From positions 1-6,497 of the forward strand of contig JAJZNH010000482.1 in NCBI GenBank assembly GCA_021811745.1: a stretch of DNA of 6,497 nucleotides. The letters are read 5' to 3'. Both the position numbers and the translations under genes were made by a program. The notes under the pieces were generated by a model. The model did not search any database, was not told the origin of the DNA, and saw only the letters and a program-made list of their open reading frames with translations. The first letter of the stretch is position 1; the number at the start of each line of letters is the position of its first letter. The DNA comes from Acidobacteriota bacterium (GTDB lineage: Bacteria; Acidobacteriota; Terriglobia; Terriglobales; Acidobacteriaceae). Shown here in pieces: positions 1-6,028 of this stretch.

Positions 1-1
1 A

Positions 2-88
2 GAAAAGACATCAAAGCGAGGCATCAAAGGCAAACGCCTCAAGGCCGGGTGGGACCATGACTATCTGCTCAAACTGCTGGGAATTTAG
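2..88 (+). CDS. C-terminal end of an unrecognised protein (partial, 5' end outside window)
   Basis: An open frame runs from the window edge to a TAG at 86-88 and encodes 28 residues ending GWDHDYLLKLLGI. The peptide is lysine/arginine-rich at first (EKTSKRGIKGKRLKAG) and then amphipathic and leucine-rich, which is plausible as the end of a soluble protein. I do not recognise the family. Another forward frame is also open for more than 150 nt here, so the frame choice rests on amino-acid composition and on the promoter that begins about 30 nt after this stop. It could be chance. Confidence 0.35.
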   Translation, partial: EKTSKRGIKGKRLKAGWDHDYLLKLLGI

Positions 89-118
89 ATGCGTCGGCCC
101 TGGCAGAAAGGTCTTCCG

Positions 119-147
119 TAGACTTCACGGCGGGATTCGGCTACAAT
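119..147 (+). promoter_or_regulatory. Probable sigma70-type promoter for the 188-640 membrane protein gene
   Basis: A -10-like TACAAT (142-147, five of six consensus bases) lies 17 nt after a -35-like TAGACT (119-124, four of six). Transcription would start near 154 and give a leader of about 34 nt containing the GAGG ribosome binding site at 176-179. Spacing and position fit well. Only the match to consensus supports it. Confidence 0.5.
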
Positions 148-187
148 CCTGCCAGCTTCACGCGACCCAATTTTCGAGGCACTGAAT

Positions 188-640
188 ATGGGCGACCTAC
201 TTCAGCCTTGGCACCTGACGGTGGTTGGATTTGTTTGCGCGTTGCTGCTGATTCCAGCCATCTTCTATCTGCTCACACTGCAAAAGGCACTGGCCAAATG
301 CAGCCCGGCTTCGCGAACCATGGAGCCGGGCATGGTTTGGCTCTGCTTGATTCCACTCTTTACCTTGATTTGGAACTTCTTCGTGGTCATGGCCTTGGGC
401 AAATCACTGGGCAACGAAATGGCGCGCCGAGGGATCCCAAATCTCGAGCCGTTGCCGGGCCAGCCCGTCGGCCTCGCCATGAGTATCTGTGTATGCTGCA
501 GCATTATCCCTGTCCTGGGGACACTGGCATCGCTGGCTGCACTGGCGCTTTGGATTCTCTACTGGGTTAAGATCGCCAAATACTCCTCGATGCTGGGGGA
601 TATTCAGCAAGCCCTGATGACTCCGCCGATGAGCTCGTAA
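188..640 (+). CDS. Small multi-spanning inner-membrane protein, function unknown
   Basis: This is a 150-residue hydrophobic protein. The ATG start is supported by GAGG at 176-179, 8 nt upstream. Probable membrane segments are residues 11-32, 50-70 and a long stretch at 94-129 that could be one or two helices. Between them are a basic/polar loop (about 33-48, LQKALAKCSPASRTMEPG) and a charged loop (about 71-92, GKSLGNEMARRGIPNLEPLPG). Cysteines cluster in C101/C103/C104 at the start of the last segment. The pattern of a MEPG-like turn, a W..LIPLF..IW.F.VV helix and a C-terminal ILYWVKIAKYS motif resembles small uncharacterised bacterial membrane proteins that I have seen labelled only as hypothetical. 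I assign no function. The gene appears monocistronic, with its own promoter upstream and convergent nth downstream behind strong hairpins. Confidence 0.85.
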   Translation: MGDLLQPWHLTVVGFVCALLLIPAIFYLLTLQKALAKCSPASRTMEPGMVWLCLIPLFTLIWNFFVVMALGKSLGNEMARRGIPNLEPLPGQPVGLAMSICVCCSIIPVLGTLASLAALALWILYWVKIAKYSSMLGDIQQALMTPPMSS

Positions 641-720
641 CGGCAAACGAGCACTGGAGCTCACAGCATGCGCAAGTAGTGTGTCACGAACCTCGAAGGC
701 TATGAATCCCGCTCGCGCCG

Positions 721-774
721 CGCCCGCGCAGCGGGCGATAGACGGCAGGCCCAGGCATGAGCCTGGGCCTGCCG
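721..774. terminator. Tandem GC-rich hairpins between convergent genes, possible bidirectional terminator
   Basis: Two perfect inverted repeats stand side by side. The first has a 7-bp stem (CGCCCGC / GCGGGCG, 721-737, 3-nt loop GCA). The second has a 14-bp stem (743-756 with 761-774, loop ATGA) built on CGGCAGGCCCAGGC. They lie between the ends of the 188-640 gene (+) and nth (-), where a shared terminator is expected. Neither strand has a U-tract after the stem, so this is not a classical intrinsic terminator. It could instead protect mRNA 3' ends or be a repeat unit. The hairpins are certain; the function is inferred. Confidence 0.45.
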
Positions 775-880
775 GTGTGATCCGTGGTCCCAGCCCCCGC
801 AAGAGAGTGCAAGAGACTGGTTTTCAACCTTCCTGCAATGCCAGACGATGATGGGTATTCTGAAGGACGTACCACGCCAG

Positions 881-1597
881 CTACGACTCCCACGTCTTGT
901 CCTTCGCCTGGCAGAGCGTTTCCAGATTGCACTGGCTGCACCTGGGGTTGCGCGCGAGGCAGACCTGGCGGCCGTGGTAGATGATCTGGTGCGAAAAGCT
1001 AATCCACCGGTCCTGCGGAAGAACTTGCATCAATTCTTGCTCGACTTTCTCGGCCGTAGCGGCCTTGGCCAGCTCCAGGCGATGCGCGATGCGGAAGACG
1101 TGCGTATCGACAACCACTCCCTCCGCCTTGCCGAAGCAAACACCCAGAACGACGTTGGCCGTCTTGCGCGCCGCGCCGGGAATGGTCGTGAGCTCAGCGA
1201 GCGTCTGCGGGACTTGCCCCTTAAATTCCTCGCTAATCTTGCGGGCCGCGCCCTGGATGGACTTGGCTTTGTTGCGGTAGAAGCCGGTGGTGCGGATGAG
1301 GTCTTCGAGCTGCGGCAAGGTTGCTTTGGCCATGGCGGCCGGGGCTGGAAAGCACCGAAAGAGCTCGGGCGTGACCATATTCACGCGCACATCGGTGCAC
1401 TGTGCGGAAAGGATGGTGGCGACAAGCAGTTCCCAGGGCGAGCGGTGGTCGAGCGCGCAGACAGCATCGGGATAGGCTTCATCGAGAGCTTTGAGAATGG
1501 CGGCTATCCGTTCTGGTGCCAGCGGACCGCGACCGGGCTTTTTCGGCTGGCTCATGCGGGCCGCGCGCGCTTCCGTGATGGACTTCCGGACCGGCAT
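881..1597 (-). CDS. nth: Endonuclease III (DNA glycosylase / AP lyase)
   Basis: This base-excision repair enzyme removes oxidised pyrimidines and cleaves the strand at abasic sites by beta-elimination. The 238 residues match the family along their length: S64-AQCTD in the N-terminal helical core, a helix-hairpin-helix at about 136-150 (LTTIPGAARKTANVV) carrying the catalytic lysine K145, the catalytic aspartate D164 in VVDTHVFRIAHRL, and a C-terminal [4Fe-4S] cluster with ligands C213, C220, C223 and C229 in the exact C-x6-C-x2-C-x5-C spacing. E. coli Nth is 211 residues. The excess is a basic N-terminal tail of about 25 residues, so M15 (ATG at 1555) is an alternative start. Neither start has a clear Shine-Dalgarno sequence. 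The hairpin reads GAA where the family usually has GVG. Identity is secure; the start is not. Confidence 0.96.
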   Translation of the reverse strand: MPVRKSITEARAARMSQPKKPGRGPLAPERIAAILKALDEAYPDAVCALDHRSPWELLVATILSAQCTDVRVNMVTPELFRCFPAPAAMAKATLPQLEDLIRTTGFYRNKAKSIQGAARKISEEFKGQVPQTLAELTTIPGAARKTANVVLGVCFGKAEGVVVDTHVFRIAHRLELAKAATAEKVEQELMQVLPQDRWISFSHQIIYHGRQVCLARNPRCSQCNLETLCQAKDKTWES

Positions 1598-1604
1598 GGA
1601 TAGG

Positions 1605-1610
1605 AGTCTA
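1605..1610 (-). promoter_or_regulatory. Possible -10 element of nth placed for a leaderless transcript
   Basis: On the - strand the hexamer TAGACT lies 7 nt before the nth ATG (1597). It fits the TANNNT form of a -10 box. From this position transcription would begin at or next to the start codon, which agrees with the missing ribosome binding site. No convincing -35 box is visible 16-18 nt further upstream, so this is weak. Confidence 0.2.
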
Positions 1611-1930
1611 GCTCAGACGACAGCTACTGCGACAGGGCACGCCGGGGGTCACTGAAAGGCGCCTGCGGCCGCCACCAACGCGACGGCGCCGATTGGAATC
1701 GGACTGCCCACAGGAAGCCGGCGGCGGCGTCCCGCAACTCGTCCCGCGACTTGCCAGCTGCGATGCGGCGTAAGTCACCGGCCATTCTGACCGTTTTGTG
1801 TAGAAAATCAACGCGGAGACCTTTGGCGGATATCGGAAAGTGCTGGAAAATGCCGACCCAAGGGCGAAGGAGGCGACGGAAATGCGCCAAACGACTCGCG
1901 AATCGAAATCGGCACTTCACTCACGGGCTA

Positions 1931-2035
1931 CAGCGTCTTCAATGCTGCTCTACAGAGAAGCCGCGCGCTCAAGTGAGCTTTTCCCTAAGAAAAGCCCACT
2001 TTAACGATGGTGCGATTTCAATAAGTGAAGCGAAA
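1931..2035 (+). repeat. Dispersed intergenic repeat, copy A (hairpin-forming)
   Basis: This stretch aligns over its whole length with 4117-4222 in the same orientation. By hand count about 80 of 106 columns are identical, with one 1-nt gap. Strongly conserved blocks are CTGCTCT, AGAGAA, GTGAGCT, AAGAAA, ACGATG and TGCGAT. The centre folds into a hairpin: AAGTG-A-GCTTTTC (1971-1983), loop CCTAA, GAAAAGC-C-CACTT (1989-2001). The one A.C mismatch on the + strand becomes a G.U pair on the - strand, giving 13 continuous pairs there. CTCTACAGAG (1949-1958) is a second small palindrome. No ribosome binding site or protein motif suggests coding. It lies in the nth/cdsA divergent spacer. Confidence 0.75.
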
Positions 2036-2240
2036 TTATCCTCAAGCTTCGTCTTTCTTTTGTTGCACTTGAGGCCCGAGACCGAGAGGGCGCCTTACAG
2101 AACACGGTTCGGAAGGGGTCTTTCCGCGCCCCGTGAATCCGGCGTTCGTTTTGCTCGATTTGCGTCGGGCTAAAGCCCACACGTTTCTGGCTACCCCGCT
2201 CCCTTTCCTCACCTGGTTCGATCTCGAAAGCCCGGCAGTG

Positions 2241-2246
2241 TATTCT
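2241..2246 (+). promoter_or_regulatory. Possible -10 element close to the cdsA start codon
   Basis: TATTCT (four of six consensus bases, TANNNT form) ends 9 nt before the cdsA ATG, so the transcript would have almost no leader. No Shine-Dalgarno sequence precedes the ATG, which agrees. The -35 region is unclear. An inverted repeat TTCGA-TC-TCGAA (2218-2229) lies just upstream and could be a binding site. Weak evidence. Confidence 0.2.
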
Positions 2247-2255
2247 CAACCCTGA

Positions 2256-3086
2256 ATGAAGCGCATACTGACGGCCGTAGTTTTGATTCCGGTAGTGCTG
2301 GCTCTGGTGTTTCTGGAACCGCCGTGGCAATGGCTGTTCTCAGTGGCCGTGGCGGCGGTGGCAATGTTGGCGGGCTGGGAGTTCATGGGCCTGGCGGAGC
2401 GCGGAGGCGTAAAGCCGCCGCGGCTGGCCGTGGCGGTGGCGCTGGTGGCGCTTTTTGGAGTCAACTTTGAATGGCCAGACCTGACCACAGCCTTTTTCGG
2501 AGTTCTGAGCCTGGGATTGCTCGTGTATTGCACCTTCTTCAGGCCTGTAGAACAGATACTGCCCGACGCCGCGGCCTCGATCTTCTGCATGCTCTATACG
2601 GGGTTTGCGCTGATCGCCCTGACCACGCTGCACGCCGGACCGAACGGGACATCGCTGGTGGCGTTCCTGCTCTGCGTGCTGTGGGCGGGCGACATTGCAG
2701 CGCTCTATGTGGGGCGTACCTGGGGCCGCCGCAAGATGGCGCCTACATTAAGCCCCAAGAAAACCTGGGAAGGCGCGGCGGCTTCATTGGCCGCCGGCCT
2801 GCTGGCTGCCGGAGCGTTGCTGGGGCTGGCCTCGCTGCTGCAAACCAGGGACCTGGCTGCGCTTTCCTATCCTCAAGACATCTGGTACTGGCTGGTGCTG
2901 GCGGTGGTGGTGAATGTGGCAGGACAGGTGGGCGATCTGGCCGAATCCGCGCTGAAGCGCTCAGCGGGAGTGAAGGACTCCGGAACGCTGCTGCCTGGCC
3001 ACGGCGGAATGCTGGACCGCATTGACGCCCTGCTGCTGGCTGCGCCCGTGTTGTGGTACGCGCAGGTAATTCATCAGCGGTTCTGA
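2256..3086 (+). CDS. cdsA: Phosphatidate cytidylyltransferase (CDP-diacylglycerol synthase)
   Basis: This integral membrane enzyme converts phosphatidic acid and CTP to CDP-diacylglycerol, the precursor of bacterial phospholipids. It has 276 residues, a normal length for the family. The N-terminus (MKRILTAVVLIPVVLALVF) is typical and supports this ATG although no ribosome binding site precedes it. About eight hydrophobic segments are visible. The first conserved block is WAGDIAALYVGRTWG.RK (143-160), followed by LSPKKTWEG (165-173). The family signature covers S231-D257 with K234, R235, K240, D241, G248-HGG and D254-R-x-D257, all of which match. Close homologues often sit between uppS and dxr or frr. 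Here neither neighbour is present: a long gap and a tRNA gene follow, and a divergent nth lies upstream. Confidence 0.97.
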   Translation: MKRILTAVVLIPVVLALVFLEPPWQWLFSVAVAAVAMLAGWEFMGLAERGGVKPPRLAVAVALVALFGVNFEWPDLTTAFFGVLSLGLLVYCTFFRPVEQILPDAAASIFCMLYTGFALIALTTLHAGPNGTSLVAFLLCVLWAGDIAALYVGRTWGRRKMAPTLSPKKTWEGAAASLAAGLLAAGALLGLASLLQTRDLAALSYPQDIWYWLVLAVVVNVAGQVGDLAESALKRSAGVKDSGTLLPGHGGMLDRIDALLLAAPVLWYAQVIHQRF

Positions 3087-3225
3087 GGATAGCCTCCAGA
3101 CCATCTTCCTGCTGTCCGGCCAACCCGGCGAGTTTCAACACGCCACCAGCCTCGCGGGGTATTGTGAGCCGGCCATGCCGCGGACCTTGGTCTTTACCAC
3201 CGGGCCATCCTGAGTCGCGCCGAGC

Positions 3226-3250
3226 GGCGGCTGGCCGTGCGCCGGCCGCC
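3226..3250. terminator. GC-rich hairpin downstream of cdsA, possible transcript end
   Basis: GGCGGCTGGC (3226-3235) pairs with GCCGGCCGCC (3241-3250) over 10 bp with one G.U pair and a 5-nt loop CGTGC. It lies about 140 nt after the cdsA stop. It is followed by AAAAAG, not a U-tract, so it is not a standard intrinsic terminator for cdsA. It may still block or stabilise the transcript. Confidence 0.3.
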
Positions 3251-3269
3251 AAAAAGCCCGAGCCGCTCG

Positions 3270-3288
3270 ATTGCAGAGACTCTGTAAT
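3270..3288. promoter_or_regulatory. Operator-like dyad
   Basis: ATTGCAGAGACTCTGTAAT is a near-perfect dyad with 9-bp half sites, one non-matching pair (G3273/T3285) and a single central base. The missing loop makes it a better DNA-binding palindrome than an RNA hairpin. It lies about 80 nt upstream of the possible promoter at 3363-3376. The binding protein and target gene are unknown. Confidence 0.35.
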
Positions 3289-3362
3289 GAGCGGAACTCG
3301 GAACGTTGGATTCCGCATGACGGCCTGAAGGTCGCGTACCGCCACCACAAGGGCGTTGTATC

Positions 3363-3376
3363 TGCTACACTAAAAT
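3363..3376 (+). promoter_or_regulatory. Possible extended -10 promoter upstream of tRNA-Asp
   Basis: TGCTACACT (3363-3371) fits an extended -10 (TGn followed by a TATAAT-like hexamer), and an overlapping TAAAAT (3371-3376) is a second candidate. No clear -35 box stands at the right distance. The only downstream gene on this strand is the tRNA-Asp at 3525, which would have a 5' leader of about 150 nt to be removed by processing. Confidence 0.3.
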
Positions 3377-3524
3377 TCGTTGGGAGCCGGGTAACTTCGC
3401 GGTTAGCTCGGTGTCGAAGATGGTGTGAAATCGGGCCATTGTCAGTGTCAGCGCGGAAGAGAGCGAAACACGAAGATGACCCGTTCCATGGACAATCCAG
3501 CCGAGTTGTCGAACCGGCAATCTT

Positions 3525-3602
3525 GGGGACGTAGCTCAGTTTGGTTAGAGCGCTGCCCTGTCACGGCAGAGGTCGCGGGTTCGAGCCCCGTCGTCCCCGC
3601 CA
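3525..3602 (+). tRNA. tRNA-Asp (anticodon GTC)
   Basis: The full cloverleaf can be drawn. The acceptor stem is GGGGACG with CGTCCCC (3592-3598), with discriminator G3599 and an encoded CCA (3600-3602). The D arm is GCTC/GAGC. The anticodon stem is CTGCC/GGCAG (3553-3557 and 3565-3569), with loop CTGTCAC placing the anticodon GTC at 3560-3562. The variable loop is short, and the T arm is GCGGG-TTCGAGC-CCCGT with one G.U pair. GTC reads the aspartate codons GAC and GAU. The gene stands alone with no adjacent tRNA, and an 11-bp hairpin begins at its last base. Confidence 0.97.
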
Positions 3603-3628
3603 TTGATTCTAAACAGCTTAGAGTCAAT
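3602..3628 (+). terminator. Hairpin directly after tRNA-Asp
   Basis: ATTGATTCTAA (3602-3612) pairs with TTAGAGTCAAT (3618-3628) over 11 bp including one T.G pair, with the 5-nt loop ACAGC. It starts at the tRNA's terminal A. It is AT-richer than its surroundings and lacks a following U-tract. It could end transcription or mark the 3' processing site of the pre-tRNA. Confidence 0.35.
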
Positions 3629-3661
3629 CGGCATCCTCAGTGACACCCTTCCAAATCAGCG

Positions 3662-3683
3662 TTTGGGGTAATTTTGGGGTAAT
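3662..3683 (+). repeat. Perfect tandem 11-mer TTTGGGGTAAT x2
   Basis: TTTGGGGTAAT occurs twice with no gap (3662-3672 and 3673-3683), 60 nt after the tRNA-Asp gene. A similar pair of G-runs, GTTTGGGGGTATGGGGGGTC, is on the opposite strand at 3791-3810. Short direct repeats of this kind beside a tRNA can be arm-type sites of a tyrosine recombinase. No recombinase gene is visible here. Confidence 0.6.
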
Positions 3684-4116
3684 CCGACTCCCAAATTGCC
3701 TGTTTTGCGTGCGCTTGTTCTCTCAAACTCGCCGGGAGTGTCGTTCGATCCGTTCGCAGCAAGGCGCAACGGTGCGGAGAGCCTACCGTAGACCCCCCAT
3801 ACCCCCAAACGGCCATTCAAAACGGTGCGGGGATGCCAGTCCGTCAATCCGGGTCACAATAGGAAATTCTTGGAGCGGTAGCCATAGAGCAGGATGATTT
3901 CCATCGGCTCCACTGATTGTGTTGGCTGCGGCAGCAATTGATGCACATCTGCCGGAGCACTCCGTGCCGCCCGGCTATCAGTGGCAGAAGCCGGTGCTCC
4001 AGTCCGAAGCCCCGTCCTCAATGGTTCAATCGCACCTGGCAATGATCACGTCCTTCATCTCTCTCCTGTGGCGTACAGAACCTCCGAGACCCGCGCTTCA
4101 TCCGCGCGCACCGTTC

Positions 4117-4222
4117 CAGAGTTTTCGATTCTGCTCTTTAGAGAAATCGTGCGGCCCAGTGAGCTCTTCCTTAAGAAAGGCCCGCCTTGCACGATGTTGC
4201 GATGCCAGAAATTGAACCGAAA
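4117..4222 (+). repeat. Dispersed intergenic repeat, copy B (hairpin-forming)
   Basis: This is the partner of 1931-2035 in the same orientation, at about 75 percent identity by hand count. The central hairpin is kept in weaker form: GTG-A-GCTCTTC (4159-4169), loop CTTAA, GAAAGGC-C-CGC (4175-4185). Some differences from copy A keep pairing (T-A to T.G) and one breaks it (C4166/A4178). An additional outer stem, ATCGTGC (4146-4152) with GCACGAT (4189-4195), closes the hairpin in this copy. It lies 92 nt beyond the gpmI stop codon, in the opposite direction to gpmI, and may be transcribed as antisense of that 3' region or read through from gpmI. Confidence 0.75.
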
Positions 4223-4314
4223 GCGCTTTGGCGCACCACTGCCTGTACCCGCGACTACAGCCATGCGCGTTTGAGGAGCCGCAATCCCAAACCTCCGGCG
4301 CAGCCCGAGAATGC

Positions 4315-5922
4315 TCACTTGGCAATCGGTACCCGCAGGTCGCCGCCCGTCATCTCCTTGGGCAAGCCCAGGTTGAGCAGGTTCAAGAGCGTGGGCGAAA
4401 TGTCGCGCAGCGCGCCATCGTTGCGCAGCCGGTAACTGGCAGCCTCTTCGCTTACGTAGATAAGGGGCACAGGATTGGTGGTGTGCGCGGTGTGCGGGCC
4501 GCCGGTGGCGGGGTCCACCATCAACTCGGCATTGCCGTGGTCGGCAGTGATGAGCCAACTGCCGTTCTTCTCACGGATCGCTTTGTAGATGCGCCCCAGT
4601 TGCGCATCGATGGCCTCGACGGCCTTGACGGTGGGCTCCAGCTTTCCCGAGTGGCCCACCATGTCGGCGTTGGCGAAGTTCGAGACTACCAGATCAAAGG
4701 CGGTGTCATTGATGGCCTTCACGATGGCGTCGCCGATGCCTTCGGCCCGCATCTCCGGCGCCAGGTCGTAGGTGGCAACCTTGAGCGAGGGAATCAGAGC
4801 GCGGTCCTCGCCGGGGAAGGGCTGCTCGATACCGCCGTTGAAGAAGTAGGTGACGTGGGCGAACTTTTCAGTCTCTGCCACGCGCAGGTTGCGAAGGCGG
4901 TGCGCGGCGAGCACGTTGGCCAGGATGTTGTCGAGCGACTCGGGAGGAATGACGAGCGGCAACTCGTAGAGCTTGTCGTACTGGGTCATGCAGACGTAGT
5001 GCAGATTCTTAGGAATCTCGCGACGCGGAATGGTCTCGTCGAGCGACTCCCAGTCCTGCAAATCGCGCCCGCCTTCTTTGTTCAAACCGCTCTCGCGCGC
5101 CAGCACGCGGGTAATCTGACGGGCGCGGTCGGCGCGGAAGTTGAAGTTGATGCAGACATCTTCGTCGCGGATCTGCGCCAGCGGCTTGCCGGCCGCGTCA
5201 GTGAGAACAAAGGGGACAATGAACTCGTCGGTGGTGCCGCCGTTGTAGCTCTCCCTGATGCGGGCCACGGCGCTCGCGTGCGCACCGCCCTCGGCCTTGC
5301 CATTGACCATGGCGTCGAAGGCCTTGCGCTCGCGCGGCCAGCGGCGGTCGCGGTCCATGGCGTAGTAGCGGCCGCTGACGGTGGCCACCTTGCCCACTCC
5401 GTACTCGCGCATCTTCTGCTCGAGCTGCGCGATGTAGTCCACGCCACCGGTGGGACTGGTGTCGCGCCCGTCCATGAAGGCGTGAACGAAGACCCGCTCC
5501 AGGCCATACTCCCGCGCCGCACGCAAGAACGCGTAGAGATGTTCCTGGTGCGAGTGCACGCCGCCGTCGGAGACCAGGCCGAAGAGATGCAGTTGGCGGC
5601 CGCCCTCGCGCGCGCGCTTCATGGCCTCGACGATGGTGGGAATTTTGCCGAACTCGCCCGCGGCGATGGCGGCGTCAATGCGCGTGATGTCCATCTGCAC
5701 AACGCGGCCGGCGCCGATGTTCAGGTGGCCGACTTCGCTGTTGCCCATTTGCCCGTCGGGCAGGCCGACAAAGTGCTCCGAGGCGCGGATGAGCGTGTTA
5801 GGAAACTCCTGAAGCAGCCTGTCGTAGGTGGGTTTGCGGGCAAGAGCGATGGCGTTGTTCTGAGTTTCCGCGCGGTAACCCCATCCGTCGAGGATGGTCA
5901 GTACTAGAGGATGTTTGGGCAC
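4315..5922 (-). CDS. gpmI: 2,3-bisphosphoglycerate-independent phosphoglycerate mutase
   Basis: This cytosolic glycolytic/gluconeogenic enzyme interconverts 3- and 2-phosphoglycerate using two Mn ions and a phosphoserine intermediate. From the GTG start at 5922 it has 535 residues, close to the family norm. It belongs to the alkaline-phosphatase superfamily. Visible residues are D12 (LTILDGWG), nucleophile S62 in [18 protein letters not shown]123 (GGVHSH), D151-GRD-TSP, R185 and D190-RD in [10 protein letters not shown]263 and R266 in FRADRARQ, K353 in [10 protein letters not shown]420 and H424 in [10 protein letters not shown]461 and H462 in TADHGN, and H480 in [10 protein letters not shown]. 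The open frame continues upstream to an ATG at 6060, but those 46 codons have no family similarity and enter a palindromic repeat. GTG at 5922 has AGAGG 11 nt upstream (5934-5938) and places LTILDGWG as usual. It follows eno on the same strand after 192 nt. Confidence 0.96.
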   Translation of the reverse strand: MPKHPLVLTILDGWGYRAETQNNAIALARKPTYDRLLQEFPNTLIRASEHFVGLPDGQMGNSEVGHLNIGAGRVVQMDITRIDAAIAAGEFGKIPTIVEAMKRAREGGRQLHLFGLVSDGGVHSHQEHLYAFLRAAREYGLERVFVHAFMDGRDTSPTGGVDYIAQLEQKMREYGVGKVATVSGRYYAMDRDRRWPRERKAFDAMVNGKAEGGAHASAVARIRESYNGGTTDEFIVPFVLTDAAGKPLAQIRDEDVCINFNFRADRARQITRVLARESGLNKEGGRDLQDWESLDETIPRREIPKNLHYVCMTQYDKLYELPLVIPPESLDNILANVLAAHRLRNLRVAETEKFAHVTYFFNGGIEQPFPGEDRALIPSLKVATYDLAPEMRAEGIGDAIVKAINDTAFDLVVSNFANADMVGHSGKLEPTVKAVEAIDAQLGRIYKAIREKNGSWLITADHGNAELMVDPATGGPHTAHTTNPVPLIYVSEEAASYRLRNDGALRDISPTLLNLLNLGLPKEMTGGDLRVPIAK

Positions 5923-6028
5923 GAAGAAGGATACCTCTGATTCATTCGAAGTGTTCTTATTAAGGATAAATGGTGGAGGAGCGGCCACTTTTGTGCGCTC
6001 CGGCACAATGGATTGCGCGCAAAGGGCT

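Larger units (their letters stand above)
1598..2255. other. Divergent intergenic region between nth and cdsA, no confident gene
   Basis: This 658-nt gap must hold the promoters for nth (-) and cdsA (+). A weak - strand frame with a GTG start (1624-1920, 98 codons) ends 26 nt before nth. Its product is arginine-rich with no motif I recognise, it has no ribosome binding site, and I do not call it a gene. The interval contains copy A of a dispersed repeat (1931-2035) and a GGGCTAAAGCCC mini-palindrome near 2167-2178. It also has the inverted repeat CCTCAAG / CTTGAGG (2040-2046 and 2068-2074) just after the repeat. Confidence 0.6.
3087..3524. other. Intergenic region between cdsA and tRNA-Asp, no confident gene
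   Basis: Open frames crossing these 438 nt are low-complexity Arg/Ala/Pro-rich products, mostly continuing as shadows of cdsA, and I support none as a gene. The interval holds a GC-rich hairpin (3226-3250), a 19-nt dyad (3270-3288), a possible extended -10 promoter near 3363-3376, and the probable 5' leader of the tRNA. Confidence 0.6.
3603..4314. other. Long intergenic region between tRNA-Asp and the gpmI 3' end, no confident gene
   Basis: The 712 nt contain short frames on both strands (for example 3640-3897 + and 3854-4042 -) with no ribosome binding site, no recognisable domain and mixed composition. Features present are the post-tRNA hairpin, a tandem 11-mer (3662-3683), a related G-rich pair on the - strand (3791-3810), a 10-nt direct repeat AACGGTGCGG (3768-3777 and 3821-3830), and copy B of the dispersed repeat (4117-4222). 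A decayed mobile element inserted at the tRNA is possible but no integrase remnant could be read. Confidence 0.5.

Noticed and set aside
848..1603. 251-codon + strand open frame over nth
   Set aside because: It is antisense to endonuclease III, whose catalytic and Fe-S residues are all on the - strand. No domain is readable in this frame.
1624..1920. 98-codon - strand frame (GTG start) just upstream of nth, possibly co-transcribed
   Set aside because: The spacing to nth (26 nt) is attractive, but there is no ribosome binding site, the composition is Arg-rich, and I recognise no family. It should be reconsidered only if homologues are found.
1751..2173. 140-codon + strand frame through the intergenic repeat
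   Set aside because: It runs through copy A of the dispersed repeat. The single-base gap between copies A and B shifts the frame, so the element is not conserved as protein.
2743..3348. 201-codon - strand open frame
   Set aside because: More than half lies antisense to cdsA and the rest is low-complexity Arg/Ala/Gly-rich. It has no ribosome binding site or motif.
3425..3643. 72-codon + strand open frame crossing the tRNA gene
   Set aside because: Its WLERCPVTAEVAGSSPVVPA tail is the well-known artefact of translating a tRNA-Asp gene.
3584..4016. 9-nt match AGCCCCGTC between the tRNA T-arm (3584-3592) and 4008-4016 as an att duplication
   Set aside because: Too short to separate from chance in GC-rich DNA, and it does not extend to the tRNA 3' end.
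4228..5907. 559-codon + strand open frame antisense to gpmI
   Set aside because: It mirrors gpmI almost completely. The product is a repetitive Val/Ala/Gly/Asp/His-rich shadow of the real codon bias, while the - strand frame carries every GpmI active-site motif.
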